Source of the DNA: JBBSJT01 sp041691015
GTDB lineage: Bacteria > Chlamydiota > Chlamydiia > Chlamydiales > Parachlamydiaceae
Direction of reading: 5' to 3'
Assembly: GCA_041691015.1 (NCBI GenBank)
Contig: JBEPVN010000001.1
Location: forward strand, 37,229 to 101,228
Length of the DNA stretch: 64,000 nucleotides
Part shown: piece after piece, positions 25,860 to 34,942 of the stretch
How the letters are laid out: every line of letters starts with the position of its first letter
How positions within the stretch are numbered: position 1 is the stretch's first letter
Position numbers and translations under genes: made by a program
Notes under the pieces: model-generated
Seen by the model: only the letters and a program-made list of their open reading frames with translations
The model's database searches: none
What the model was told of the DNA's origin: nothing

Positions 25860-27173
25860 ATGAATACATTTTTTATTGCCATTTTTTTTAATTTTCTATT
25901 TCTCCTTACGCGTTCAAATATTTCTGCATCTGAAAAAGATGAAAGGGAAAAGGCGCTTGCAAATTCCAATTTCTTAATTAAGGAATATTACGATTCAGGA
26001 GAGTCTACAGGACTCATAAAACATGAATTTCAGATCGCAGAAGATGGAGAGCCTGTCCTTCTGAACCGTTATTTTTATGAAGGCAATGAAACGATCGTTC
26101 ATGATGTTTTCGATAACAAGACCATTTATAGAAAAGATCTCGATGATAACCGTCTGACTATTGAAAGATGCGATTCCAACGGTGATCCCTATTTGGTAGA
26201 ACGATTTATTGTGGATAATTCAAAACTTATCGGTAAAACTTTTGAAGATGGAATGGGCAATACATTGATTTGTGAGAGGTATTTTTATGATTCTGAGGGT
26301 ATATTGATCAAAAGCGAAACGTATTCAAGCATTGAAGAGCTTTCAGAAAATATAGAAAATGAGATTTTGCCGGCAAATGCGACATTTCAGTATTTAAATG
26401 AACTTCTAAAAGCAGAAAATCTCACAACCGTTCAGGAGATTGCAGAGACATATCTTGGACCCTTGTATCTGTTGACAGCCGGCTATTATAACCATCCTCT
26501 GGAATCAGGAGTTTTTGGGTACGGGGAAGCAAGCAAAAAAGTACGTGTCAGCTTTATAAATGGTATTTTAAATCGCAATTCAGATTGCATGGAAACGGCA
26601 AGGTTAATCTCAAGAACCCACGGGGGCACAAACGTCCATTACATTTATAGACCGACAACTGGCTGGGCAAATGATCTTATGCAGGCAGTTTCTGTAAGAT
26701 TTGGCTATTTGACGCCTCAAGCTACGTTGCTTGCGAATAAGTGGAAAGAACTGATTGCTGAAATGGGAGGCGTTCAATCAGGCGGGGTCATTATTCATTA
26801 TGCCCACAGCATTGGTGCCTCTGATACTTGGAATGCGCGGACTTTACTTACTCCGGAAGAGAAAAATTTGATCCGCGTCATCACCATAGGATCGCCTTTT
26901 ATGATTCATAAAGATGGCTTGCATAGTGTGGTCAATTTTGTCAGTATGAGAGATGGTGTCTCTATTTTAGACCCTTTTGGTTATTTCAGAGGACATCTGG
27001 ATCAAGCAAGCGGCGTGATTTTTTTAGGAAGTCTTTTTGATGGATTGCCATTTGTGGATCATCCGATCAGTAGTGCAACCTATTTAGCGCTTATCTATAA
27101 GCTTGGTAAAGATTTTATTTCGATGTTTGGAATGGTTAGGGAAGAAAACGACCTTGTCGAAAGCGCAAATTAA
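25860..27173 (+). CDS. DUF687-like secreted chlamydial protein with lipase-like Ser motif
   Basis: 437 residues with a signal peptide (about 1-22). The first half contains repeated short beta motifs (RYFYEGNET, RKDLDDNRL, ERYFYDSEG) that look like YD/RHS-type or MORN-like strands. The second half matches what I recall of DUF687, a family confined to chlamydiae: VHYIYRPTTGWANDL, then GVIIHYAHSIGASDTWN with Ser317 in an AHSIGA context, close to the GxSxG elbow of alpha/beta hydrolases, and FVSMRDGVSILDP with possible later Asp. An esterase activity is possible but unproven. It has its own terminator. Confidence 0.75.
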   Translation: MNTFFIAIFFNFLFLLTRSNISASEKDEREKALANSNFLIKEYYDSGESTGLIKHEFQIAEDGEPVLLNRYFYEGNETIVHDVFDNKTIYRKDLDDNRLTIERCDSNGDPYLVERFIVDNSKLIGKTFEDGMGNTLICERYFYDSEGILIKSETYSSIEELSENIENEILPANATFQYLNELLKAENLTTVQEIAETYLGPLYLLTAGYYNHPLESGVFGYGEASKKVRVSFINGILNRNSDCMETARLISRTHGGTNVHYIYRPTTGWANDLMQAVSVRFGYLTPQATLLANKWKELIAEMGGVQSGGVIIHYAHSIGASDTWNARTLLTPEEKNLIRVITIGSPFMIHKDGLHSVVNFVSMRDGVSILDPFGYFRGHLDQASGVIFLGSLFDGLPFVDHPISSATYLALIYKLGKDFISMFGMVREENDLVESAN

Positions 27174-27193
27174 AACTAAAAAGACTTGGCTCT

Positions 27194-27237
27194 AAAAGAC
27201 CGTTCCAAAAAGCTTGCACCGTTTGGATCGGTCTTTT
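27194..27237. terminator. Bidirectional terminator between the DUF687-like gene and yajC
   Basis: A 16-base stem with one mismatch (AAAAGACCG.TCCAAA against its complement) and a 12-base loop, flanked by A and T runs on both sides, lies between two converging genes. Confidence 0.75.
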
Positions 27238-27249
27238 AATCGACTCTTT

Positions 27250-27666
27250 TTATCTTTGGTCGAGATGCTCGATCTTTTCTGATTTGTCATTTGAGGGTGT
27301 GTCACTGCCATTTGCTTGAATGTCTGTGATAGCGCCTTTTACAACTTCGATTTTGGAGCCGTCATACATTTTTAAGATCACAGTATGTTCCTGAATACGC
27401 ACAACAGTACCGACAATGCCAACTGCTGTAACGCGGTCGCCAGGCTTCATCTGAGATCTTTGCAGGTCCATTTCCTTACGGCGTTTTTGTTCCGGTCTCC
27501 AGAGGATAAAATAAAAGAATAACAGGGCAATTGCCATCATTGTCAGAGTTTGGGTAAGACCGGCATCGCGAGCTGGCGGCAAATCGGAAGTATCTTCTTG
27601 AGCAAACAAACCATTGCTAATCAAAAAAATGTGTAGTGTGGTAGCTAAATAAATGATTTTTTTCAT
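27250..27666 (-). CDS. yajC: Preprotein translocase accessory subunit YajC
   Basis: 138 residues. A signal-like N-terminus is followed by one strong membrane span (LTMMAIALLFFYFILW) and the YajC signature RPEQKRRKEMDLQRSQMKPGDRV, then IVGTVVRIQEHTVILKM. It associates with SecDF at the Sec translocon. The extra hydrophobic leader before the membrane span is longer than in E. coli YajC. It lies just downstream of tgt, an arrangement seen in many bacteria. Confidence 0.92.
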   Translation of the reverse strand: MKKIIYLATTLHIFLISNGLFAQEDTSDLPPARDAGLTQTLTMMAIALLFFYFILWRPEQKRRKEMDLQRSQMKPGDRVTAVGIVGTVVRIQEHTVILKMYDGSKIEVVKGAITDIQANGSDTPSNDKSEKIEHLDQR

Positions 27667-27688
27667 GATATGAACCTATAGTGTTTAT

Positions 27689-28789
27689 TTAAATCGGGTA
27701 AATCGCGCAGATTTTTTTATAAAATTCTGCAAGCTTTTCTGTCTTTATAGCATTTCTTAATTTTTGCATGAAATCAATATAAAATGCTAGATTTTGTAAC
27801 GTCACCAAAGTAAGTCCCGTTACTTCATCCACATTTAGCAAATGGCGGATATAGGCTTTTGAGAATTTGGATGTGTAACAGTCAAGTTCGCTATCTAGCG
27901 GCGAAAAGTCGTCTTTATAGCTTCCTGCTTTAATATTGATCTTTCCCTGCCATGTAAATGCTGTGCCATTTCTTGCATTCCTTGTTGGCATCACGCAGTC
28001 AAACATATCAATGCCGCGCATTACGGCCTCAATTAAGTTACGGGGCGTTCCAACACCCATGAGATAGCGCGGTTTATCTTCCGGCAGAAATGGGACTGTC
28101 GCATCGAGCATGCTATTCATAATTTCTGCAGGCTCTCCAACAGAAAGTCCGCCTATTGCAAGACCCTCAAAATTTAAGGCGCTTAAAGCTTTTGCAGACT
28201 GCTCTCTTAAATCGGCATGAACTCCGCCCTGAACAATTCCAAAAAGATTTTGATGAGGTTGAAGTTCAAAATCGCGGCAGCGCTTTGCCCAAACATGTGT
28301 TCTTTCTAATGCTGTCTCAAGGCGGTTTCTTTCGCAAGGGTAGGGTGAGCATTCATCAAATGCCATGACAATATCAGACCCCAAAGTCTTTTGAATTTGC
28401 ATGCTTTCATCCGGTCCCAAAAAATGCTTTGAGCCATCGATATGGGATCTAAAAAAAACGCCTTTATCCGTTGTTTTATTCAAACTTGAAAGTGAAAAAA
28501 CTTGGAACCCTCCGGAATCTGTTAAAATCGAATTATCCCAATTCATAAAGGCATGAAGGCCTCCTGCTTTTTCGATAATCTCCATCCCGGGCTTTAGCAT
28601 CAGGTGATAGGTATTTCCAAGAATAATTTTTGCGTGAATGTCATAAAGCTGCTGATTTGTCAAAGTTTTAACAGACCCGCGCGTTCCAACCGGCATGAAT
28701 ACGGGCGTTTCAATGACGCTATGAGCGGTTTCGATTTTGCCTATACGCGCTTTTGAATGGGAATCTATTTTCTCAAGTGTAAATTTCAT
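27689..28789 (-). CDS. tgt: tRNA-guanine transglycosylase, zinc site largely lost
   Basis: 366 residues. The catalytic features are intact: LTDSGGFQVFSL, AFDECSPYP, GGLSVGEP and the nucleophile region FDCVMPTRNARNG. It exchanges guanine 34 of certain tRNAs for a queuosine precursor or queuine. Unusually, the C-terminal zinc motif of the family (CxCxxC plus His) reads LDCYTS and TLQN, so only Cys304 of four ligands remains. Leu302, Ser307 and Gln332 replace the others. Whether it folds without zinc is open. It precedes yajC in one operon. Confidence 0.93.
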   Translation of the reverse strand: MKFTLEKIDSHSKARIGKIETAHSVIETPVFMPVGTRGSVKTLTNQQLYDIHAKIILGNTYHLMLKPGMEIIEKAGGLHAFMNWDNSILTDSGGFQVFSLSSLNKTTDKGVFFRSHIDGSKHFLGPDESMQIQKTLGSDIVMAFDECSPYPCERNRLETALERTHVWAKRCRDFELQPHQNLFGIVQGGVHADLREQSAKALSALNFEGLAIGGLSVGEPAEIMNSMLDATVPFLPEDKPRYLMGVGTPRNLIEAVMRGIDMFDCVMPTRNARNGTAFTWQGKINIKAGSYKDDFSPLDSELDCYTSKFSKAYIRHLLNVDEVTGLTLVTLQNLAFYIDFMQKLRNAIKTEKLAEFYKKICAIYPI

Positions 28790-28793
28790 CTTC

Positions 28794-30221
28794 TTATCTC
28801 GTTAATAAAGCGATATTTTCGATATGGACTGTTTGAGGGAACTGATCGATCGGCTGAATACAAATCAATTTGTAGCCTGCTTGAACAAGTTTAATTATAT
28901 TTTGGCTTTGTGTTTCCAGATTACAGGAAATATAGACAATTTTTGGAGCATTCAAACTCAAAACTTCTTCAATTGCCCTATCATCAAGACCTGCCCTTGG
29001 CGGATCGAGCATGATGACATCCGGTTTTGGAAATTTGTTTTCTTTCAAGATTTTGCCAACGTCTCCTGTATGGACTACAAAATTTTCAAGGCCATTTTTT
29101 GTGGCATTTGTCCTTGCATCAAGGGATGATTCTGCAGAAATTTCAACACCGATTACTGCTTTAACATGCTTTGCCATGCATATGCCAAGCGTTCCTGTCC
29201 CGCAGTAGAGATCATACACGACATCATTTTCAGATAAATCTGCAAGCTCTAAAGCTTTTGAATATAGCTTTTCAGCCTGGGCGGTATTTGGCTGGAAAAA
29301 TGCTGTAGGGCTTACAATAAATTTAAGGGCTACTGCAGAATCGTTTTCATGCAACTTGATGTTCAAAACTTCGGTGATATGGTCTTTTCCGGACAAATGG
29401 ATTTCATAAAATTCTGTTTCCATGCCTTTTGCAATCTGTTGAATTCTTACAAAAATACTTAAAGTAGATTCAGAAGATAGTGGAGAAACGGCATTTTTTA
29501 AAGCTTTTACAAAGCTTTCTAAATGATCTTTGGACAGGGCAAATTCAGGATTTCCAGAAACTGTCAGCATCACAAGACGATCCCCTGTAGTTTTTGCCTC
29601 GCGTACAGTCAGGTTACGAAGGGATCCGCTATTGTGGGAGGGGTGATAGGCAAGCAAATCCGAATCTTCCCACCATATCCTCACAGCTTTAAGGGCATCT
29701 ATAAACCACGGGTTTGTCAGATGACATTCGGTAAGATTTATGACTTTACCACGGCTTGCATCCATGATAAGCCCCAAATACTTATTTTTGAAGCTGTCGG
29801 ACGAAAAGGAAAATTCCATTTTATTGCGGTAGTTCCATGGAGTGTCGGCTTTTAAAAGCGGATAAACTGTAACATCTTGATTAATAAGACTTTCAAAAAG
29901 TTTTAGTACTGTTATTTCTTTATTTTTTGTCTGAAGATCGTATGGAACATGCTGCAATCTGCAGCCACCGCAAATGCCAAAGTGGATGCATTTTGCAGGT
30001 GTGCGAAAGTGCGCTGGTTTGATGATTTCTTCGAGTTTTCCAACATGAATTCCGTTTTTTTTGCCTCGAAGGGATGCTCTGACAAAATCTTGGTTCATGG
30101 TAAAAGGGACTTCTACTTTCCAGACAAAACCATTTTCTCTTGTTACATACCCAATCCCGTTTCCTTTTTTTGAGATTTCAGTAATTTCCAAATCGACAGA
30201 AATGTTTTGTTTTTTTCTCAT
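28794..30221 (-). CDS. rlmD: 23S rRNA (uracil-5)-methyltransferase, RlmD/TrmA family
   Basis: 475 residues. An N-terminal TRAM-like domain is followed by the iron-sulfur Cys cluster (CIHFGICGGCRLQH), an SAM motif VYDLYCGTGTLGI, the DPPRAGLDD motif and the catalytic Cys in VYISCNLETQ. It methylates a uridine of 23S rRNA at C5; RlmD and RlmCD cannot be separated by sequence alone. The next gene, tgt, begins four bases after it. A related gene adjoins hctA in Chlamydia. Confidence 0.88.
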   Translation of the reverse strand: MRKKQNISVDLEITEISKKGNGIGYVTRENGFVWKVEVPFTMNQDFVRASLRGKKNGIHVGKLEEIIKPAHFRTPAKCIHFGICGGCRLQHVPYDLQTKNKEITVLKLFESLINQDVTVYPLLKADTPWNYRNKMEFSFSSDSFKNKYLGLIMDASRGKVINLTECHLTNPWFIDALKAVRIWWEDSDLLAYHPSHNSGSLRNLTVREAKTTGDRLVMLTVSGNPEFALSKDHLESFVKALKNAVSPLSSESTLSIFVRIQQIAKGMETEFYEIHLSGKDHITEVLNIKLHENDSAVALKFIVSPTAFFQPNTAQAEKLYSKALELADLSENDVVYDLYCGTGTLGICMAKHVKAVIGVEISAESSLDARTNATKNGLENFVVHTGDVGKILKENKFPKPDVIMLDPPRAGLDDRAIEEVLSLNAPKIVYISCNLETQSQNIIKLVQAGYKLICIQPIDQFPQTVHIENIALLTR

Positions 30222-30352
30222 TGAATGCGCCTTAAATGTTTAGATAGAAGTTAGTAAATTATCTAAAAAATGAATAAAAATCAAGGGGAGAAAAAAGAAA
30301 AACCGTTCAAACTTAAAGTTTTACGGTTATAACATTTAGGGTAAATAAAAAA

Positions 30353-30375
30353 GGGAGGCGAAAGATTTGCCTCCC
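30353..30375 (-). terminator. Intrinsic terminator of hctA
   Basis: GGGAGGC and its complement form a seven-base GC-rich stem with a nine-base loop. On the minus strand it is followed by TTTTTTATTT, a textbook intrinsic terminator 36 bases past the hctA stop. Confidence 0.85.
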
Positions 30376-30410
30376 TACTTTTTGTAAACAGCTCTAAAGC
30401 GTAAGGTAAA

Positions 30411-30848
30411 TTATCTTGCGCCAGCTCTTCTAGTAGGAAGTTTTGCTGTTGCTTTCTTTTTAAAAGATAAAGCACGTCCTTTTGCACGATGAGCTTTAGC
30501 TTTTGGTTTTGCCTTAACAACAGCTTTTTTAGCTGCATGTTTTGCAGGAGCTTTTTTAGCAGGAGCTTTTTTAGCATGAGCTTTTTTAGGCGCTGCATGT
30601 TTAGCAGGAGCTTTTTTAGCTGCAGCTTTTTTAGCTTTAGGAGCAGCTTTTTTGCTCGATTTTTTCCCGCCAGTTTTTTCATTCTTGATAGATTCTTTAC
30701 GGTAAAGTTTAGCTATTTTCTCAAGCTTAACTGTTCCAGTACGAACTCTTTGTGAAGCTGCTTTGTTTCCATTGTCAGCTTTTTCAAGATCTTGCGTGAT
30801 TCCAGCAAGAAGATTTCTTACATGTTTGATTGTATCATTTAATGCCAT
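30411..30848 (-). CDS. hctA: Histone H1-like DNA-binding protein Hc1
   Basis: 145 residues, slightly longer than Chlamydia Hc1 (about 125). The N-terminal half has the Hc1 signature: MALNDTIKHVRNLLAGI, NKAASQRVRTGTVKLEK and IAKLYRKESIKNEK. The C-terminal half is Lys/Ala-rich with repeats of the type KKAPAKHAA and AKKA. Hc1 condenses the nucleoid in the infectious elementary body. The gene has a very strong ribosome-binding site (AGGAGGG) and its own terminator, consistent with an abundant, separately regulated product. This gene is the best single sign that the organism is a chlamydia. Confidence 0.95.
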   Translation of the reverse strand: MALNDTIKHVRNLLAGITQDLEKADNGNKAASQRVRTGTVKLEKIAKLYRKESIKNEKTGGKKSSKKAAPKAKKAAAKKAPAKHAAPKKAHAKKAPAKKAPAKHAAKKAVVKAKPKAKAHRAKGRALSFKKKATAKLPTRRAGAR

Positions 30849-31032
30849 GGGGTTTACCCTCCTATTTTTAGAGATTCATGACAATTTACTGAATATTAAC
30901 TTTGGATATATTGTGCAACAATTTTCTTTTAAAAGTCAATTTTTTTTAGATTTTTCTTAAAAAAATTTAGACTATTTTTTTGTTTTTAATATGAACAAAA
31001 ATGGGTTGATGCATAGTTTAAAACCTTAATAA

Positions 31033-31317
31033 ATGGTTTTTAAAAAAGCGAAAAAAGGCTTAAAAAAAATAAATAAAAAAAAATTAAGCAATGGACCTGT
31101 TTTTAGGCGTTTTAGAAAGGCTGAAAATTGGCAAAAGGGCGTTCATCTTCTAAAAAAGCATTGTAAGAGGGGCATTTTTGGTTCATGGTTTGTAAAACGA
31201 ATTGAAGTTCCTGCTAAAACAACACAAAATTTAAGGGGTAAAAGGGACTGGATGTTAGAAAATGGACTTTATTTGCTAAATCCAAATACTGCATACAAGG
31301 TCTTTTTAGCTCTTTAA
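31033..31317 (+). CDS. Small basic hypothetical protein
   Basis: 94 residues, highly basic in the first 45 (KKAKKGLKKINKKK), then a segment GIFGSWFVKRIEVPAK and a hydrophobic end. No family recognised and no clear Shine-Dalgarno sequence. It lies between hctA and the TPR gene, 79 bases before the latter. It could bind nucleic acid given its charge. The coding call rests on length and plausible composition only. Confidence 0.5.
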   Translation: MVFKKAKKGLKKINKKKLSNGPVFRRFRKAENWQKGVHLLKKHCKRGIFGSWFVKRIEVPAKTTQNLRGKRDWMLENGLYLLNPNTAYKVFLAL

Positions 31318-31395
31318 GATTGCTCCTTGCTGCCTAAAATCCCCCTTGTTCTATTTGGTTTTTTCTGTTAAATTTTACTTTACTCAAGTTGAATT

Positions 31396-33840
31396 ATGAA
31401 AAAATATTTAATTGTTATAGTTTTTTTTGCCTTTTATTCGGCCCCTGTGTTTAGTTTTGAGACTTTTGAGGAAAAACTAAAGGTTGGTGCTGATTTCTGC
31501 AAGGCGAAGCTTTTTGATGCCTCTATCGAGGTTTTTAAAGAAATGCTTATATCTTCAAAAGATGGGAGCTCTGAAAAGGAAATTATCCAAAAAGCACTGG
31601 CAGAAGCTTATTTTCAAAATGAAAATTACGATAAAGTAATCGAAGTAATTGATAATCAATGTGATAAGGAGTCTAAGCTCCTTGCCGCAATGGCATTCAA
31701 CCAGTTAAAAAAATATAAACAAGCTGTTTCCTGTCTTTTGCCCTTCAAATCGACAGAAGATGATATGCTGATTTATGAGCTCGGTTTTTCAAAATTTTAC
31801 TTAAACGAATTGGATGAGGCTGAACTTTTATTTACACTTTTAACTCATTCTGACGTAAAAAAATTCATCTATTTGTCTAAAATTTATTTGATACGAATTG
31901 ATTTGTGTCGTTTAAACATAGATAAAGCTTTAAGAAGTTTAAGCGAGCTTCAGAGTATCTTGCCAAAAGATCATACCATGCAGGATGAAGTAAAATTTCT
32001 TGAAGGACAGATTTTTTTTAAAAAGCATGAATATAAAATGGCTATCCATGCTTTTGAAAGCATTATGCCAAGCCAGGATACATTTGTTCATGCTTGGCAG
32101 CAGCAAGTTTTAAATTATCTCGGATGGAGTTATGCAAGGACAGCAGAGCCACGTCATCCAAAAAAAATATTTGAAACCCAAGACCAACCAAATCCCCATT
32201 ACGCCAAAAATTTGTATTTTAAAGGATTGGATGAGTTAAAAAAAGGAAGGGAATTATACGTCCTTCATGAAAATGAAAAAGCTCTCCTTGGACTTAATAG
32301 AGCGTCACAATTATTTGAAACAGCAGCAGAGCTTTTAAAAAAGAGCGATAAAAAATTAGCATTATTTAGCCTTAGGGCAGAAGCTGAGGCTTTAAGTGAA
32401 CAAAATACCAAAGCGTCTCTTTTAAAAAGCATTTTAGTTTTAGATGAAATTTCAAGTGAAAATGAAATTTTAAATTTATTAATGGATCCTGACGAAATTC
32501 CTTTTTTGAAAGCAATTGTTCTCTTTAAGCTTAAAAATATTGATGAAGAGAATCAAGAGGAATATGCCTTAAAACTAGAAACTTTACTGAATCAAAGTCT
32601 TTCATTGTACAAATATGGAAAATTTGCTGATTCAAATTTGAATTTGCTCGGTTGTTTTTATTACAAAGAAAAAAAATATGATCTCAGCGAAAAAGCTTAT
32701 CTATTGCTCTCTTCAGATTATCCAAAATCACCATTTGTCGGCGATGCATTATTTTATGCTGCCTTGTCAAAAGAATTGCAGAACAAAGACAGAGCTGAGG
32801 TAAAAGCTTTAAAAAACTTGGTTTATACAAAATATCCAAATTCCAAACATGCCGATGAAAGTTATTTTTTTTATTATACTTACCAGGATTATATAGAAGG
32901 CGATCGCGCTGCAATTAAGCATCTTCAATGTTTTGCAGAGCATTTTCCAAAAAGCCCCTTACTTTTGAATAGCTATTATCTTTTGGGAATGGACCACAAA
33001 CGCGACAGGAAAACTCCTGAGGGCAAATGGATAAGAAAGAAAAATTTAACCATGGCGATCGATTATTTTCAATCTGTGGAATCGCATTTTGATATTCTTT
33101 ATAAGGCAGGCCTTTTAAATGAGGAACTTTCATTTTATGTAACGATACGTTATTTAAGCTTAACTGAAAAGGCGATCACGAATTTAAAAATCGCAGAAGA
33201 TTCTCAAAAAGTAAAAGCCCAGATTTACCTGGAATATGCTAAAAACTTAAATTTGGAAATTATCGAGGACTTCAAGAATCCGGAAAATTCTTTGGCTAAA
33301 TGGTTGATGGATCAAGAGCCAATTCCAAAATTCCTAGAAGAAAGCAGCTATTTTCTTGGGCTCACCTATGTAAAATCCAATAATCTAACGGCTGCTAAAA
33401 AGACATTTTATGAAATGATCGAGACCTATCGAACTTATGCGATTACCAAAGGTTTTTTCTTATCGAGAGCCTGGTATGAACTTGGAATTATGAGCATGCG
33501 TGATGAAGATTTTACTTTGGCCTTAAGCTGTCTTTTAAAAGCAGAAGATGCATCCAAGGGTAAAATTTTAAATAGCGAGCAAAAGCTGGACCTTTGGATC
33601 CAACAGAGTTTATGTTATCAAGGATTGAAGCAATTTGACCAAGCTATATTAGTGTTATCAAAAGTGGTCAATGATGATGCTATTTCAATGCAAAGGTTAA
33701 AAGCGATGTACTTGCGCGCAGAAATGTATGAAAATCAAGGCCGCTTTGAGCTTAGCAGAAAACAGCTTGAAGCTACCTCGAAAAAGGGTGGGGAGTGGGC
33801 TTTAAAAGCAAAGTCCAAGCTTGAAAATTTGAATTATTAA
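31396..33840 (+). CDS. Secreted TPR-repeat protein (envelope)
   Basis: 814 residues with a signal peptide (about 1-21). The body is a long array of helical tetratricopeptide-type repeats (for example FDASIEVFKEML, YDKVIEVIDNQ, ALSCLLKAEDASK, FDQAILVLSKVV), including a region like the outer-membrane assembly/BamD or YbgF type (LLSSDYPKSPFVGDALFYAA). It begins an operon with ExbB, ExbD and TonB-like genes, with a 19-base gap to the next. It is likely a periplasmic or outer-membrane scaffold energised by, or anchored to, that complex. Confidence 0.82.
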   Translation: MKKYLIVIVFFAFYSAPVFSFETFEEKLKVGADFCKAKLFDASIEVFKEMLISSKDGSSEKEIIQKALAEAYFQNENYDKVIEVIDNQCDKESKLLAAMAFNQLKKYKQAVSCLLPFKSTEDDMLIYELGFSKFYLNELDEAELLFTLLTHSDVKKFIYLSKIYLIRIDLCRLNIDKALRSLSELQSILPKDHTMQDEVKFLEGQIFFKKHEYKMAIHAFESIMPSQDTFVHAWQQQVLNYLGWSYARTAEPRHPKKIFETQDQPNPHYAKNLYFKGLDELKKGRELYVLHENEKALLGLNRASQLFETAAELLKKSDKKLALFSLRAEAEALSEQNTKASLLKSILVLDEISSENEILNLLMDPDEIPFLKAIVLFKLKNIDEENQEEYALKLETLLNQSLSLYKYGKFADSNLNLLGCFYYKEKKYDLSEKAYLLLSSDYPKSPFVGDALFYAALSKELQNKDRAEVKALKNLVYTKYPNSKHADESYFFYYTYQDYIEGDRAAIKHLQCFAEHFPKSPLLLNSYYLLGMDHKRDRKTPEGKWIRKKNLTMAIDYFQSVESHFDILYKAGLLNEELSFYVTIRYLSLTEKAITNLKIAEDSQKVKAQIYLEYAKNLNLEIIEDFKNPENSLAKWLMDQEPIPKFLEESSYFLGLTYVKSNNLTAAKKTFYEMIETYRTYAITKGFFLSRAWYELGIMSMRDEDFTLALSCLLKAEDASKGKILNSEQKLDLWIQQSLCYQGLKQFDQAILVLSKVVNDDAISMQRLKAMYLRAEMYENQGRFELSRKQLEATSKKGGEWALKAKSKLENLNY

Positions 33841-33859
33841 TAAATAGGTTATACGTCTT

Positions 33860-34486
33860 ATGATTGAAACAAGCTCTAATTGGAACATTATTTTAATTGT
33901 CATCGCGGGATGCTCATTAATTAACTTTACCATTTTTATTGAAAGACTTTTTCATTTAAGAAAATCAGAAATTGATACCAATGCATTCATCATTCAACTT
34001 AGGGAAATGATCAATGAAGGAAACATGATTGAGGCGATTACTTTTTGTGAAAAGACTCCAGGGACCATTTCAAATATTGTAAAAGCAGGTTTGATCAAAC
34101 ATAATAGGAGTCAGGAGCAAATCGAAAATGCGATGGAAATTTCTGGACTGATTGAAGTGGCACACCTTGAAAAAAATGCAAAAATACTTTCGATCATTGC
34201 ACACATCGCTCCCTTGATCGGCCTTTTGGGAACTGTACTTGGCTTTATCCAAGCCTTTTCTGAAATGCGGATGAGCGGTCTTGTAGATATTTCCGCAACG
34301 AGGATCGGAGAGGCGATGGAATATGCCTTGGTGACAACTGCTGCCGGCCTTGTGGTCGCAATCCCTTCTGTTTTAGCCTATAATTATATTGTAAATCGCA
34401 TTGAAGGTTTTATTTTAGAAATTCAGACAACATCATCAGAAATTGTCGATATTCTTGTGCATCGCGAGGAGGATTTTAAATATTGA
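33860..34486 (+). CDS. exbB: ExbB/TolQ-type proton channel protein
   Basis: 208 residues with three hydrophobic spans (about 10-27, 105-130 and 155-180). The MotA/TolQ/ExbB signature is seen in IIAHIAPLIGLLGTVLGFIQAF and ATRIGEAMEYALVTTAAGLVVAIPS. It forms the inner-membrane pentamer that, with ExbD, converts proton flow into mechanical work on a TonB/TolA-type protein. Its stop overlaps the likely TTG start of the next gene by four bases. Confidence 0.92.
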   Translation: MIETSSNWNIILIVIAGCSLINFTIFIERLFHLRKSEIDTNAFIIQLREMINEGNMIEAITFCEKTPGTISNIVKAGLIKHNRSQEQIENAMEISGLIEVAHLEKNAKILSIIAHIAPLIGLLGTVLGFIQAFSEMRMSGLVDISATRIGEAMEYALVTTAAGLVVAIPSVLAYNYIVNRIEGFILEIQTTSSEIVDILVHREEDFKY

Positions 34487-34941
34487 AAAAAGGACGCATG
34501 CATTTTAAGACAAATTTAAAATCATCAAGCAATTTGATCGACTTGACTCCTCTTGTTGACGTAATTTTTTTGATGTTGATTTTTTTTATCATCACATCAG
34601 ATATTTTGCCTTTAAAATCTTTAAACATAGAAAACCCGACTCTTGCAAAAGCTTCAACTCCGCTTACAACAAAATTACTTGTTGTCATGGATGCTCAAGA
34701 TGTGATTTATGTGGGTTCTAAAAAAGCAATCGTCGACTTGGGCTCTTTAAAGCAACATATTGAAGAGGAAATAAGCAGCATCAAAAAGCAATATGGCAAT
34801 CTCGACCCGTCCGTAGTTGTTAGCGTTGACAGGCATGTGGAATATGGCTCATTTCTAAAGCTTTTTTCGATCGTGCAGGAATGCTGTTCAAAAGTCAGAT
34901 TGGTTTATAAGCCTATAGAAGAAGATGTTTTAGAGTTTTAA
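34483..34941 (+). CDS. exbD: ExbD/TolR-type protein
   Basis: 152 residues from a TTG start that overlaps the exbB stop. GAGGAGG lies nine bases before this TTG, which favours it over the ATG at 34498. One membrane span near the N-terminus holds the functional Asp (LIDLTPLVDVIFLMLIFFII), and the periplasmic part ends with a VSVDRHVEYGSFLKL segment typical of the family. It is the partner of the preceding channel protein. Confidence 0.92.
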   Translation: MKKGRMHFKTNLKSSSNLIDLTPLVDVIFLMLIFFIITSDILPLKSLNIENPTLAKASTPLTTKLLVVMDAQDVIYVGSKKAIVDLGSLKQHIEEEISSIKKQYGNLDPSVVVSVDRHVEYGSFLKLFSIVQECCSKVRLVYKPIEEDVLEF

Positions 34942-34942
34942 T

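Noticed and set aside
30281..30682. Lys/Leu-rich open frame on the minus strand over hctA
   Set aside because: It is the shifted frame of the repetitive hctA coding region; the Leu/Lys repeats are by-products of the Ala/Lys codon repeats.
30489..30755. Ser/Phe/Cys-rich frame opposite hctA
   Set aside because: It is the antisense of the Lys-rich repeats, with no ribosome-binding site and extreme composition.
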